Part shown: positions 8,789-17,901 of the stretch, piece after piece
How positions within the stretch are numbered: the stretch's first letter is position 1
Layout of the letters: each line of letters opens with the position of its first letter
Assembly (NCBI GenBank): GCA_902634515.1
Contig: CACPKH010000006.1
Location: 1-64,000 of the forward strand
Length of the DNA: 64,000 nt
Reading direction: 5' to 3'
Origin: an uncultured Prochlorococcus sp.
GTDB taxonomy: Bacteria; Cyanobacteriota; Cyanobacteriia; PCC-6307; Cyanobiaceae
The notes under the pieces: generated by a model
The model's database searches: none
What the model was told of the DNA's origin: nothing
The model's input: only the letters and a program-made list of their open reading frames with translations
Made by a program: the position numbers and the translations under genes

Positions 8789-9913
8789 TTAATTGTCAGT
8801 CTCTTTTCTGATATTTCTAAGCCTTAGGAATTCTGGGATGCTTGCTCCAGCTTCTTTATTCCCTTTTTGGCGGTACATGGCTTGTTGGGATAATTTAATA
8901 TTAGATTTTTGATTATTATAGGGTTGGACACCATTGAAGCCTGTTGCAATAACTGTGACTTGAACCTCTCCTTCTAGTTCTTCATCAATTACTGCTCCAA
9001 CAATAATATTTGCTTCTGGGTCTACAACCTCTGAGATCACTTCTGATGCAGAAGTCATGTCTTCTAGAGTCATATCTTTCCCTCCGGTAATATTTAATAC
9101 GCATCCTTTGGCACCATCTATTCGACTTGCTTCTAACAAAGGACTATTAATGGCAGCTTGAGCAGCTTCAACAGCTCTTGAACGTCCAGATCCTAAGCCA
9201 ATGCCCAATAAAGATGTTCCTGCTTCTGTCATCACTGAGCGAACATCTGCAAAGTCAACATTTACTAATCCCGGACATGTGATTATGTCACTAATCCCTT
9301 TAACGCCCATCCTCAAAATATCATCAGCATTCCTAAAAGCTTCTTGAAGAGGTGCTCCTGAATTTACGTCCTTAAGACGATCGTTAGGAATAACGATTAA
9401 TGTATCAACATTCTCAGCAAGTTTTTGTATACCCTCGTCAGCTTGTCTCATTCTACGTCTGCCTTCAAAGCTGAATGGCTTGGTAACTATTCCTACTGTT
9501 AGAGCTCCAGTCTCTTTCGCGACTTCTGCTACCACTGGCGCTGCTCCAGTTCCAGTTCCTCCACCCATCCCAGCTGCAATAAAGACTAAATCGGCTCCTT
9601 CTAGGGCTTGTTGAAGATCTGCTCTAGATTCTTCTGCAGCTTTTTGTCCAATACTTGGATTGCCTCCTGCTCCTAATCCTCTAGTTAAGGTTTGGCCAAG
9701 TTGAACCCTGTTTTTAGCAGAGGATTGCAGCAATGCTTGAGCATCCGTATTTAGGACTCTATAAGCAACTCCTCGAAGGTCGCTAATAATCATTCGGTTT
9801 ACAGCATTGCTGCCTCCACCTCCTACTCCAATTACTTCAATTCGAGCCGTTTGACTTGGTTGAATTTCTTCGGCTCGATTAGAGCTCACGTTGTTTCCCA
9901 TGCCTATAACCAT
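8789..9913 (-). CDS. ftsZ: Cell division GTPase FtsZ
   Basis: The bacterial tubulin homologue that forms the division ring at midcell. The 374 residues contain the nucleotide-binding [13 protein letters not shown] (about 29-41), the tubulin signature [10 protein letters not shown] (about 117-126), [12 protein letters not shown] and the T7-loop [11 protein letters not shown]. The C-terminal tail carries the conserved partner-binding peptide (IPEFLRLRN). Translation may start at 9913 or at the second Met, at 9901. The upstream 179 bases hold no gene and presumably carry the promoter. ZipN/Ftn2, the cyanobacterial FtsZ tether, is encoded at 33.4 kb. In Prochlorococcus, FtsZ level follows the cell cycle. 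Confidence 0.98.
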   Translation of the reverse strand: MVIGMGNNVSSNRAEEIQPSQTARIEVIGVGGGGSNAVNRMIISDLRGVAYRVLNTDAQALLQSSAKNRVQLGQTLTRGLGAGGNPSIGQKAAEESRADLQQALEGADLVFIAAGMGGGTGTGAAPVVAEVAKETGALTVGIVTKPFSFEGRRRMRQADEGIQKLAENVDTLIVIPNDRLKDVNSGAPLQEAFRNADDILRMGVKGISDIITCPGLVNVDFADVRSVMTEAGTSLLGIGLGSGRSRAVEAAQAAINSPLLEASRIDGAKGCVLNITGGKDMTLEDMTSASEVISEVVDPEANIIVGAVIDEELEGEVQVTVIATGFNGVQPYNNQKSNIKLSQQAMYRQKGNKEAGASIPEFLRLRNIRKETDN

Positions 9914-10092
9914 CTGTAGGATTTAAACGTTGAATTTTTGTGCATTATGAACTAGGAATTGAGTTCTGTAGGCTTTTTCAAAAAAATCTAGTTATCTATA
10001 CATGTTAAATCAGAATTTACTGACTTTTGGTATTTGAAGCTACTTGACTATGTGATTCGTTGTGATTTTTTTTTCATAGAAGATAGTGCGCC

Positions 10093-10848
10093 TCACTTTG
10101 TAAGCAGTTTTGGCCTTGTGGGATCTTTGATATCAATAGTTATTTCCTTGCTATTTTTGATTTCTTCTGGCAAAGAATCTATTAAATAAGGCAAGAGATT
10201 TATTTGCTCCTTTAATAGGTATTGATTGGAACCTAAATGAATTAGTTTGAAATCTTTAGTCGAGAGACTGATCTCTCCATTAGGGCTAATAATTATTTCT
10301 TGAAGAGGACTTCCTAGGGTATACCTTTCACGGAAGATATGAGCGATGCTTTTTTGATGACTTTCAACCCATCCATCAATAATTACTGCTTTATCTTTTT
10401 TGAAATTGATATTATTCGATGCAAAGCTAGGTATCCAATAACCATCATAATCAATCATTCCCTTTTCCTTGCGCCCAAATGAATTTCTTGTTGCATAAGC
10501 TACTGGAATCCTCTCAAGAATCTCTATATGGATTCCTGGAGGAAGAATGCTTCTATTTATCTTTACTGCTTTAATTGGTAGATCTTGTAGTAAAACTGAT
10601 TCAAAATACTTTGGATTAATAGTTATTAAAGGTAACTCTATATCTATACTATTGAGGATTTTATCTTTACTTATATAATCATTTCCAGAGATAAGGATCA
10701 TTTGTTGATTTACTTTTTCCCATCCATTTTTAATTAATAATATACTTATTATTCCGCCTAAAGATAGGTATATAAATAACCTCCAGCAATTAATTAAATT
10801 AGATTGAATAGTCCTATGATTTGCATTCTTTATTTCAGAAGATTTCAC
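10093..10848 (-). CDS. ftsQ: Cell division protein FtsQ (POTRA domain)
   Basis: A bitopic divisome protein with a short cytoplasmic N-terminus, one membrane helix (LFIYLSLGGIISILLI), then a POTRA-type domain (ISGNDYISKDKIL onward) and the FtsQ beta domain (ILERIPVAYATRN). I choose the GTG at 10848, because it overlaps the stop of the upstream gene in a GTGA junction and gives 251 residues. An ATG at 10887 or 10959 would add 13 or 37 residues that overlap the upstream gene. FtsQ links the early Z-ring to late wall-synthesis proteins. It precedes ftsZ on the same strand, in the usual division-cluster order. Confidence 0.87.
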   Translation of the reverse strand: MKSSEIKNANHRTIQSNLINCWRLFIYLSLGGIISILLIKNGWEKVNQQMILISGNDYISKDKILNSIDIELPLITINPKYFESVLLQDLPIKAVKINRSILPPGIHIEILERIPVAYATRNSFGRKEKGMIDYDGYWIPSFASNNINFKKDKAVIIDGWVESHQKSIAHIFRERYTLGSPLQEIIISPNGEISLSTKDFKLIHLGSNQYLLKEQINLLPYLIDSLPEEIKNSKEITIDIKDPTRPKLLTK

Positions 10849-11255
10849 AGGTCGCAACGAGCTGTTTCCATTAGTTGCGACATCCATTGGCGAGCCTTTT
10901 CCGCATCTGCAAATGGTACATCCACTTCTTTCCCACAGCCAATGAGCCTTAGACGACATTGCCCTTGGGCTTCATTTGTTAAAGGAGCCTCCCCTGAGCT
11001 AAGTGCCATTAATTCAACTAATTCCAATTCTTTGATCTCAAACTTTTCTTTATCGTTGAATTTCCCTGCTTCAAACATGCTCCAAGCAAGACACCCGTCT
11101 TTAACCCTAGCTGCGCAAGAGTTATCTAGCTTTGCCAAATCAGAACCTTGCGCCCATGAGCGGAATAGAGTTTGCCTCCTTCTTTCAAGCCATCCAAGTG
11201 CTGCTAAAAGCACAAAAGCAATTAATAAAGGAAACCAGAGCAAGCCGTGAATCAT
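10845..11255 (-). CDS. Small membrane-anchored conserved protein between ddl and ftsQ, unknown function
   Basis: A 136-residue protein with one N-terminal membrane helix (WFPLLIAFVLLAALGWL, about residues 7-23) followed by a soluble part with three cysteines (SCAARV, DGCLAW, QCRLR) and another in GCGKEV. I do not recognise a named family. Its stop overlaps the GTG start of ftsQ (GTGA), which suggests translational coupling, and its place between ddl and ftsQ suggests a role in wall synthesis or division. That role is inferred from position only. Confidence 0.75.
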   Translation of the reverse strand: MIHGLLWFPLLIAFVLLAALGWLERRRQTLFRSWAQGSDLAKLDNSCAARVKDGCLAWSMFEAGKFNDKEKFEIKELELVELMALSSGEAPLTNEAQGQCRLRLIGCGKEVDVPFADAEKARQWMSQLMETARCDL

Positions 11256-11302
11256 CGTTTTGGCAAAAAAGATTTCCTAAGACTTATTTAAATCAAGCTA
11301 AT

Positions 11303-12364
11303 TCATTCTTTAGCTGTTTCTACCAAGATTGCCACTAATTCATCGAGATTTATTCCTGATTCCTTCCATAACATTGGATACATACTTTGCTTTGTAAAGC
11401 CAGGCAGCGTATTTATTTCATTAACCCAAAGTTGATTTTCTTTTTCATTAAAGAAAAAATCAACTCTTGCTAGCCCTTCTGCAGATATTGCCTTACATGC
11501 GAGTAGGGATAATTCTTGGACTTTTGTGACTATCTTTTCAGGTATAGGTGCTGGTATCAATGCTTTACTTAAGCCTGTTGAATATTTTGTTTCATAGTCA
11601 TACCAATCAGAGCCAAAGGATACTTCGCCAACTGTTGAAGCCTTCAAATTTTTTTTTCCAAGTACAGCACATTCAAGTTCTTTTCCCTTGATGCTTTTTT
11701 CAATAACTATTCTTTTGTCAAAAGTAGCGGCTAATTTTAAGCCTAAGGAGGCTTCTTGGCTCGAATAAGCTTTTGTTATCCCTAAGGATGAACCTAAATT
11801 TGCTGGTTTAATAAAACAAGGGTATCCAAGAGAACTTTCAATTTGAGTGATTAATTCAACATGCTTTTCTTTGTCTAAGAAGTCATTATCTGTAATAGCT
11901 AAATATGGTGCTTGAGGTAACCCAACTGAAGTGAAGATTGTTTTCATTGCAATTTTATCCATTCCAATTGCAGAACCTAATATTCCTGAACCAACAAAAG
12001 GCTTTCCAGTGAGTTGAAATAATCCCTGTATAGAGCCATCTTCTCCATTAGGACCATGTAATACAGGGAACCAAATGTCTACGAGAGCTAAATCTTTATT
12101 TAAAATTTTCAACCCAATAGGATCATCAGCCTGAAACCTTTCTTCTAATTCTTTTAAAAGACCTTTATTTAGTACTTCTTCAGCTATTGCTCCAGTCCAC
12201 CATCGCCCTTTCTTGTCTATATATGTATTAATCACTTCGAATTTATTTTTATTAGATATTCCTCTTAATGCACTAACTATTGTCTTTGCAGACTTTATTG
12301 ACACATTATGTTCACTAGATACTCCGCCAAAAACCACACCTACCTTTGTAAGAGATTTATTCAT
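11303..12364 (-). CDS. ddl: D-alanine--D-alanine ligase
   Basis: Joins two D-alanines using ATP to make the dipeptide end of the peptidoglycan precursor. The 353 residues show the ATP-grasp pattern: VGVVFGGVSSEHNVS at the start, LHGPNGEDGSIQG, GIDK-type segment IGMDKIAMK, PCFIKPANLGSSLG and the C-terminal metal site RVDFFF...VNEINTLPGFT. It starts the ddl/ftsQ/ftsZ run on the minus strand, 56 bases after miaB. It acts in the cytoplasm. Confidence 0.97.
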   Translation of the reverse strand: MNKSLTKVGVVFGGVSSEHNVSIKSAKTIVSALRGISNKNKFEVINTYIDKKGRWWTGAIAEEVLNKGLLKELEERFQADDPIGLKILNKDLALVDIWFPVLHGPNGEDGSIQGLFQLTGKPFVGSGILGSAIGMDKIAMKTIFTSVGLPQAPYLAITDNDFLDKEKHVELITQIESSLGYPCFIKPANLGSSLGITKAYSSQEASLGLKLAATFDKRIVIEKSIKGKELECAVLGKKNLKASTVGEVSFGSDWYDYETKYSTGLSKALIPAPIPEKIVTKVQELSLLACKAISAEGLARVDFFFNEKENQLWVNEINTLPGFTKQSMYPMLWKESGINLDELVAILVETAKE

Positions 12365-12419
12365 ATTAGCTTTGAAATGAGGTAGAAGTTTTAAGACAAG
12401 TTTTCAGGCTTTCCATTTT

Positions 12420-13817
12420 TTATAAGGGTATTCCACTTAAGGAAAAAGAACGAATTTCATTGATTTTCACTTTCACAAGATCACCTGGTTTGAAATCTTC
12501 TTGATTAGGCCTTGATTTAGAAAAGAAAGTTAGTCTATTAGTCCGTGTTCTTCCCATTAGTTGTTGATCATCTTTTGGATTAATGCTTTCTGCAAGAATT
12601 TCTTCTACTTTCCCTTTATATCTATCATTTCTTTTTCTAGCTGTTTTATCTACAAGGGCATTTAATTCTTTTAATCGATCGATCTTTACCGCTTCAGGAA
12701 TTTGATTTGGCCAACATGCTGCTGGCGTATTTGGCCTAGGAGAATACGCTGCTGTGTTTAATTGGTCAAAACCAATCTCTTCAACAACTTTAAGAGTTTG
12801 CTTATATTGTTGATCAGTTTCCCCAGGGAATGCAACTATCACATCTGCGCTGATAGAAGCATTTGGCATGAGCTCTCTAATGCGAGAAATAATTTTCTTA
12901 TATTTGTCAATTTTGTACCCTCTACCCATCTTTTGAAGTATTTCATCATCACCACTTTGAAATGGAATGTGAAAGTGTTCGCAAACTTTTGGCAAATCAA
13001 AGCAAGCCTCAATTAATCGAGATGTGAAATAGCGAGGATGACTTGTTGCAAATCTAATTCTCTCAATTCCTTTAACATCATGGATGTGATAGAGGAGATC
13101 AGTTAATGTATTTTCTCTTCGTCCATTTTTAGTTATTCCTGGTAAATCTCTCCCATAGGCATCAATATTTTGACCTAGCAGAGTTATTTCCTTAAAACCT
13201 TTTGTAGATAATTCTTTTATTTCCATTTTTATCACTTCAGGACTTCTAGATTGTTCTTTCCCTCTTACTGATGGAACCACGCAATAAGTGCATCGTTCAT
13301 TGCATCCATATATGACATTTACCCATCCACAAATATTGCTTTCTCTTCTTGCAGTAGTTACATCTTCAAGTATTTGATTACTTTCTGTTGCCACTACCTG
13401 TTGGCCAGTGTCAACTTTATTGAGCAAGGTTTCCAATCTGTTTGCATGCTGAGGTCCCATTACAAGGTCAATTTCTGGAACCCTTCTTAGTAAAGATTCA
13501 CCTTCTTGTTGTGCAACACAACCAGCTACAACAAGTTTGAGATTTGGTAAAGATCTTTTTCGAATAGCTTGCCTCCCTAGATAGCTGTACACCTTTTGTT
13601 CTGCGTTGTCTCGAATAGTGCATGTGTTATAAACCACAATATCTGCATTTAGTTCGGACTCTGCTAGCTCATATCCCATGTTTTCTAAAATACCTGCCAT
13701 TCTTTCGGAATCAGCTTTATTCATTTGGCAGCCAAAGGTTGTAATCCAATACCTCCCTTTGCTTGAAATGAGATCATCTGATTTATGTTTTACTAGGCTC
13801 TCTTGGGTTGAAAACAC
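12420..13817 (-). CDS. miaB: tRNA-2-methylthio-N6-isopentenyladenosine synthase MiaB
   Basis: A radical SAM methylthiotransferase that adds a methylthio group to i6A37 of tRNAs reading UNN codons. It has both iron-sulfur clusters: Cys30, Cys66 and Cys100 in the N-terminal UPF0004 domain, and Cys172, Cys176 and Cys179 (CNERCTYC) in the radical SAM domain. A C-terminal TRAM domain lies about residues 395-460. Its length of 465 residues is typical. The related RimO is less likely given the [11 protein letters not shown] motif and overall layout. It stands upstream of ddl on the same strand. Confidence 0.95.
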   Translation of the reverse strand: MFSTQESLVKHKSDDLISSKGRYWITTFGCQMNKADSERMAGILENMGYELAESELNADIVVYNTCTIRDNAEQKVYSYLGRQAIRKRSLPNLKLVVAGCVAQQEGESLLRRVPEIDLVMGPQHANRLETLLNKVDTGQQVVATESNQILEDVTTARRESNICGWVNVIYGCNERCTYCVVPSVRGKEQSRSPEVIKMEIKELSTKGFKEITLLGQNIDAYGRDLPGITKNGRRENTLTDLLYHIHDVKGIERIRFATSHPRYFTSRLIEACFDLPKVCEHFHIPFQSGDDEILQKMGRGYKIDKYKKIISRIRELMPNASISADVIVAFPGETDQQYKQTLKVVEEIGFDQLNTAAYSPRPNTPAACWPNQIPEAVKIDRLKELNALVDKTARKRNDRYKGKVEEILAESINPKDDQQLMGRTRTNRLTFFSKSRPNQEDFKPGDLVKVKINEIRSFSLSGIPL

Positions 13818-13922
13818 GTTTTATTTCATCCTTAAAGGGAACTTAAAAATTTCAAAGATGTTTAGTATCAAAGAAACTTTTGATTTTGGAAAAGGTTTTA
13901 AATTCATAAAATCTTTAATAAG

Positions 13923-13996
13923 GGCGAGCGAGGGGATTCGAACCCCCGAATAGCGGCGCCACAAGCCGCTGCCTTAACCACTTGGCGACGCCCGCC
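13923..13996 (-). tRNA. tRNA-His (GTG)
   Basis: On the minus strand the sequence folds as a cloverleaf. The acceptor arm is GCGGGCG with CGCTCGC, the anticodon arm is GCGGC with GCCGC around TTGTGGC, and the T arm GGGGG/CCCCT surrounds TTCGAAT. The anticodon is GTG (His). An encoded extra G at 13996 faces a discriminator C at 13923, the identity pair of histidine tRNAs. The 3' CCA is not encoded. Confidence 0.97.
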
Positions 13997-14038
13997 GCAC
14001 ATATATAAATTTACCAATTCGTCTTGAATTCAGTTGCA

Positions 14039-15337
14039 ATGATTCGCCCAAAAATGCAGGATTCAAAAAATTCTTCTCTTGAAGTCCTAGTACCAAGGGC
14101 TTTGGTAGGCTGCGGAGAAAGAATTGCAGGAGCAAATGTTACAGGAGAAGGACTGTGTTCTCTAAAAATTAATTTGAAAGATGGTTTTGTTGCGAATATT
14201 GAACCTATAGAAAACCCTAATAATCATTCTTTAGAGATTCTTTTGCCGAGATTAGTAGAGTCACATGCCCATATTGATAAGGCTTTTACTTGGAAAAATT
14301 TTCCAAATCTTGCGGGAACTTATGCAGGTGCATTGGAAGCAAACTTAAAAGAACTTCAGTTAAGGACAAAGGAATCAGTCCTCATGAGCGCAGAAAAAGC
14401 ATTGAGCTTGTCTGTACGTAATGGATTTAGGGCACTTAGAAGTCATGTGGACAGTTTGGGAACTTCAGCTGATAAAACTTGGCAAGTTTTATTAGGTTTG
14501 AAAGATGAATGGAAAGAATTAATTCATTTGGAGTTAGTCGCTTTGGTCCCTTTGAATTATTGGAATACTCAGGAAGGCAATTCGTTGGCAAGGAAAGTTG
14601 CTAGCGAAGGTGAATGTTTAGGAGGAGTATTAACTCCGCCTTTCAAAGAAGAAGAAGTCAGGAATGATTTACAACACTTGTGCAGACTTGCTAATGAATT
14701 GGGCTGTGGTTTAGATCTGCATATTGATGAAAGTTCTCAAGAACCTGGTGCTGGCTTAAAGCAATTACTTTATGTCCTTGATCTTATGCAATTGGATGTT
14801 CCGATAACTTGTAGCCACTTAAGTAGTTTGGGGCTTTTAAAACCAAGACTATTGGAATATTTTTCCAATAAATTGCTTCAGCATCAAATAAATGTGATTG
14901 CCCTTCCCTTAACTAATGCTTGGCTTCTTGGAAGGAGTAAAGGCTTTAGAACTATTAAGAGATCAATTGCGCCAATCTCTCAGTTGCAGAATGCAGGAGT
15001 AAATGTTGCGATTGGGGGAGATAATGTCCAAGACCCATGGTTCCCAGGAGGTGATTTTGATCCTCTAATGTTGATGGCTTTTTCAATGCCTATTACTCAG
15101 TTGGCTCCATGGAATCGATTTGGAATTGCACCTTTTACAACAGCACCTTCACGAATAATGGATCTTGAATGGGATGGGACTATTGATATTGGTTCTCCTG
15201 CTGATTTTATATTGTTAGAAGCGAATACTTGGTCAGAAGCATTGTTTCTTCAACCTAAAAGGAAGATAATTATTAAAGGTAAATTCTTAGAAGAAAATTT
15301 CTTCGAAGTTGATAAACGGAGAAACGATCTCTTGTAA
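14039..15337 (+). CDS. Amidohydrolase of the cytosine deaminase (CodA-like) family
   Basis: A metal-dependent hydrolase of about 432 residues. Metal-site segments are visible in order: SHAHIDKAF (matching the HxHLDT of CodA), LDLHIDES, TCSHLSSLG and the late GGDNVQDPWFPGGDFDPL, which mirrors the HDDVFDPWYP segment of E. coli CodA. This supports deamination of a cyclic C=N substrate such as cytosine, but replacement of flanking residues leaves the substrate open. I prefer the ATG at 14039; a TTG at 14024 is also in frame. The stop is directly followed by the ATG of the flavin oxidase, so the two are probably co-translated and may act in one pathway. Confidence 0.8.
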   Translation: MIRPKMQDSKNSSLEVLVPRALVGCGERIAGANVTGEGLCSLKINLKDGFVANIEPIENPNNHSLEILLPRLVESHAHIDKAFTWKNFPNLAGTYAGALEANLKELQLRTKESVLMSAEKALSLSVRNGFRALRSHVDSLGTSADKTWQVLLGLKDEWKELIHLELVALVPLNYWNTQEGNSLARKVASEGECLGGVLTPPFKEEEVRNDLQHLCRLANELGCGLDLHIDESSQEPGAGLKQLLYVLDLMQLDVPITCSHLSSLGLLKPRLLEYFSNKLLQHQINVIALPLTNAWLLGRSKGFRTIKRSIAPISQLQNAGVNVAIGGDNVQDPWFPGGDFDPLMLMAFSMPITQLAPWNRFGIAPFTTAPSRIMDLEWDGTIDIGSPADFILLEANTWSEALFLQPKRKIIIKGKFLEENFFEVDKRRNDLL

Positions 15338-16672
15338 ATGACTGAAGCAACTAATTACAATCAGTTCCTAAAAGATCTTTACTCTTTACAAGATTTAGAA
15401 ATCATTGAGCATCCTTCTGAAAAGAAAAGATTCTCAAGAGATTTCTTTAACTATTCACCTGTTCTTTTTGAAAAACTTCATCAATGTTGTGCAGATGTTG
15501 TGTTAAGACCAAAATCAATAAAAGCAATATCTTTGATAGCAGAAGCTTGTTATAAATATGAAATTCCTTTGACTTTAAGAGGCTCAGGAACGGGAAATTA
15601 TGGTCAATGTGTTCCTATTGAAGGAGGGGCCGTGATGCTTATGGACTCTTTTAAGAAAATAAGAGAATTTGACCCTTTAACAGGCCAAGTAACCGTTGAA
15701 CCTGGTTGTTTACTTGGAAATTTAGATAGCTACTTAGCAAATGAAGGTAGGCAGCTCAGATTAATTCCAAGCACCTGGAGGAATGCTTCTGTAGGTGGAT
15801 TTATCTCTGGCGGATCTGGCGGTATTGGGTCAGTAAGATGGGGCTTTTTGAGAGACCCTGGTCATTTAAAGGAGTTGGAAATCTTGACTGTTGAAGAAAA
15901 ACCAAGACTTCTCAAATTGGATGAGATCTCATCAGAACCCATAAATCATGCTTATGGAACAAATGGAATTATTACTGCTTTAACACTTGCGACAGCCCCT
16001 TTTGAGGAATGGCATGAAATTACTATAGATTGTGATGACTTTTCACAAGCCATTGCATTAATTAAGAGTTGTTCTTCAGCAGCAATCAATATTTATTTAT
16101 GTAGCCTATTGGAAAGAAGAATTATTGAAAATATTCCTAATTGGAGTGGTGATATTACTGGTAAACATAGAATCTTAATACTAGTCTCTGCTGATGGAAT
16201 TAATACACTTAGGAAAATTACTTCTAATTACAATGTAATATTTAATAACTTAGGAAAAGAGAAATCTTCTAATGGTCTTAGAGAGCTTACATGGAATCAT
16301 ACGACATTACATATGAGAGCAAAAGATTCAAATTGGACTTATCTTCAGATGTTATTGCCACAACCTGAATTAGATGCAATAGATTTTATAAATAACAAAT
16401 GGGGTGATAATATTCTTTGGCATTTAGAGTCTGTTAGACAGCAGGGTGAGCAACGAATAGCAGCTTTGCCTTTAGTAAGATGGAAAGATAAAGAAGCTTT
16501 AGATAATTTAATTTCTGATTTCAAAAAAATAGGTGCTTTTATTTTTAATCCGCATGTGATAACTGTTGAAGATGGAGGGCTTGGCACAGTTGATATTGAA
16601 CAAGTAAAAGCTAAAAGAAATTTTGATCCAAAAGGACTTCTAAACCCGAGAAAGCTTAAAGGGTGGATTTAA
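15338..16672 (+). CDS. FAD-linked oxidase, GlcD/PCMH type
   Basis: A 444-residue flavoprotein with the PCMH FAD-binding domain in the N-terminal half. The phosphate-binding TLRGSGTGNYGQCVP (about residues 82-95), VEPGCLLGNLD and the later GGFISGGSGGIGSVRWG are clear. The C-terminal part ends in FDPKGLLNPRK, the standard closing motif of the D-lactate/glycolate oxidase (GlcD) family. The His/Cys of covalent FAD attachment are not evident. The substrate is unknown. It begins at the base after the amidohydrolase stop, so the two form a tight pair. Its end overlaps convergent folC by four bases. Confidence 0.85.
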   Translation: MTEATNYNQFLKDLYSLQDLEIIEHPSEKKRFSRDFFNYSPVLFEKLHQCCADVVLRPKSIKAISLIAEACYKYEIPLTLRGSGTGNYGQCVPIEGGAVMLMDSFKKIREFDPLTGQVTVEPGCLLGNLDSYLANEGRQLRLIPSTWRNASVGGFISGGSGGIGSVRWGFLRDPGHLKELEILTVEEKPRLLKLDEISSEPINHAYGTNGIITALTLATAPFEEWHEITIDCDDFSQAIALIKSCSSAAINIYLCSLLERRIIENIPNWSGDITGKHRILILVSADGINTLRKITSNYNVIFNNLGKEKSSNGLRELTWNHTTLHMRAKDSNWTYLQMLLPQPELDAIDFINNKWGDNILWHLESVRQQGEQRIAALPLVRWKDKEALDNLISDFKKIGAFIFNPHVITVEDGGLGTVDIEQVKAKRNFDPKGLLNPRKLKGWI

Positions 16673-17901
16673 TCAAATTCATTAGACATAAAATTTTCAA
16701 ATAAAAAAAGAGATCCTGCAATTATTGGGAAGGGTTTTGGCCATTCCCCTCTTTTAATAAATCTTTCCAGGATTTCTTCTACATTAGAGATTTGATGTAA
16801 TTGATTAGATAGATCAGGACAGCTTTTTGAAAGTTCACTTGCCAACCAAGAATTTTGATTTGGGACAGGAATGATCCATGCATGATCGTTCTTCTTAACA
16901 AGCAACCTAATTATTTCAGGCCCTTTTTTGTGAGATTGAATTCCAAGAATCCAATGCACTCCTTTTTCATTCTCTTTCCACAAAAGTCTTTCTTTTGCCA
17001 ATTCACTTGCTGCATGAGGGTTATGAGCCCCATCCAAAAGTAATGGCTTCCCTTTCCAATATATTCTTTGTAGTCTTGCTGGCCATTTTGCATTTTTTAA
17101 TCCATTTTTAATCTGGCTGGTATTAAGCTCCCAACCAAGATTCTTTAATTCTTGAATAATTCCTTTTGCTACTGCTGCATTTTTTCTTTGAACTTCTCCT
17201 GGGATTCCTAATTCCCAAGACTTTGGTAAAGGTTTTACCCATTTAAGAACCGCTTTTTTTTTAAAAGCTATTTCTTCAAGAATTCTTGAAACTTTTTCAT
17301 TTTGATTTGAACTTATCACTGTACTTCCAGTTGTAATAACAGCAGCTTTTTCATTCGTTATTGCAACTATATTGTCGCCTAGATATTCACAATGATCTAA
17401 TCCAATACTTCCTATTGCAATTAAAGGCCTTTTTGGGTGAGAAGTTGTAGCATCTAACCTGCCTCCCAATCCTGCTTCTAATATTATTAACTCTACATTT
17501 TTGATTGAAAAATAGTCAAGTGCACATGTTATTACAAGCTCAAACTCCGATAAATCTTGCGACAGGTTCTGAACTTTTAAAATGTGATTTGTAAATTCAT
17601 TATTAGAAATATTCTTACCATTTACACGAATTCTTTCATTCCAATTAACAAGATGTGGGGAAGTTGTTGCTCCTACATTTATCCCAGCTTCAATCAGACA
17701 GGACTCTAAGAATCGTGCTATAGAACCTTTCCCATTTGTTCCCACTACTTGAATTGCTGGTATTTCTTTGCAAGGGTTATTTATAAGATCTAATACATTA
17801 CTTATTCTTTCTAAATTAAGATTAGTACCCATACTATCTTTTGGAGACAGCTGTAAGAAATTATTTGAATTAGTAAATTCTAGTAATTTTTTATCTTTCA
17901 A
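16669..17901 (-). CDS. folC: Folylpolyglutamate synthase / dihydrofolate synthase
   Basis: A Mur-ligase relative of 410 residues that adds glutamate to dihydropteroate and to folates, using ATP. The ATP loop is VVGTNGKGSIARFLE (about residues 53-67). TSPHLVNWNERIRVNG, LEAGLGGRLDATT, IGLDHCEYLG and LLLDGAHNPHAA follow in family order. It directly follows argD on the same strand with no gap between argD's stop at 17902 and the folC start codon at 17901. The end overlaps the opposing flavin-oxidase gene by four bases. Confidence 0.95.
   Translation of the reverse strand: MKDKKLLEFTNSNNFLQLSPKDSMGTNLNLERISNVLDLINNPCKEIPAIQVVGTNGKGSIARFLESCLIEAGINVGATTSPHLVNWNERIRVNGKNISNNEFTNHILKVQNLSQDLSEFELVITCALDYFSIKNVELIILEAGLGGRLDATTSHPKRPLIAIGSIGLDHCEYLGDNIVAITNEKAAVITTGSTVISSNQNEKVSRILEEIAFKKKAVLKWVKPLPKSWELGIPGEVQRKNAAVAKGIIQELKNLGWELNTSQIKNGLKNAKWPARLQRIYWKGKPLLLDGAHNPHAASELAKERLLWKENEKGVHWILGIQSHKKGPEIIRLLVKKNDHAWIIPVPNQNSWLASELSKSCPDLSNQLHQISNVEEILERFIKRGEWPKPFPIIAGSLFLFENFMSNEFD

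Noticed and set aside
10804-11250. Plus-strand frame of 148 codons opposite ftsQ and the unknown membrane protein
   Set aside because: It runs antisense across two genes and has no domain, signal or homologous look.
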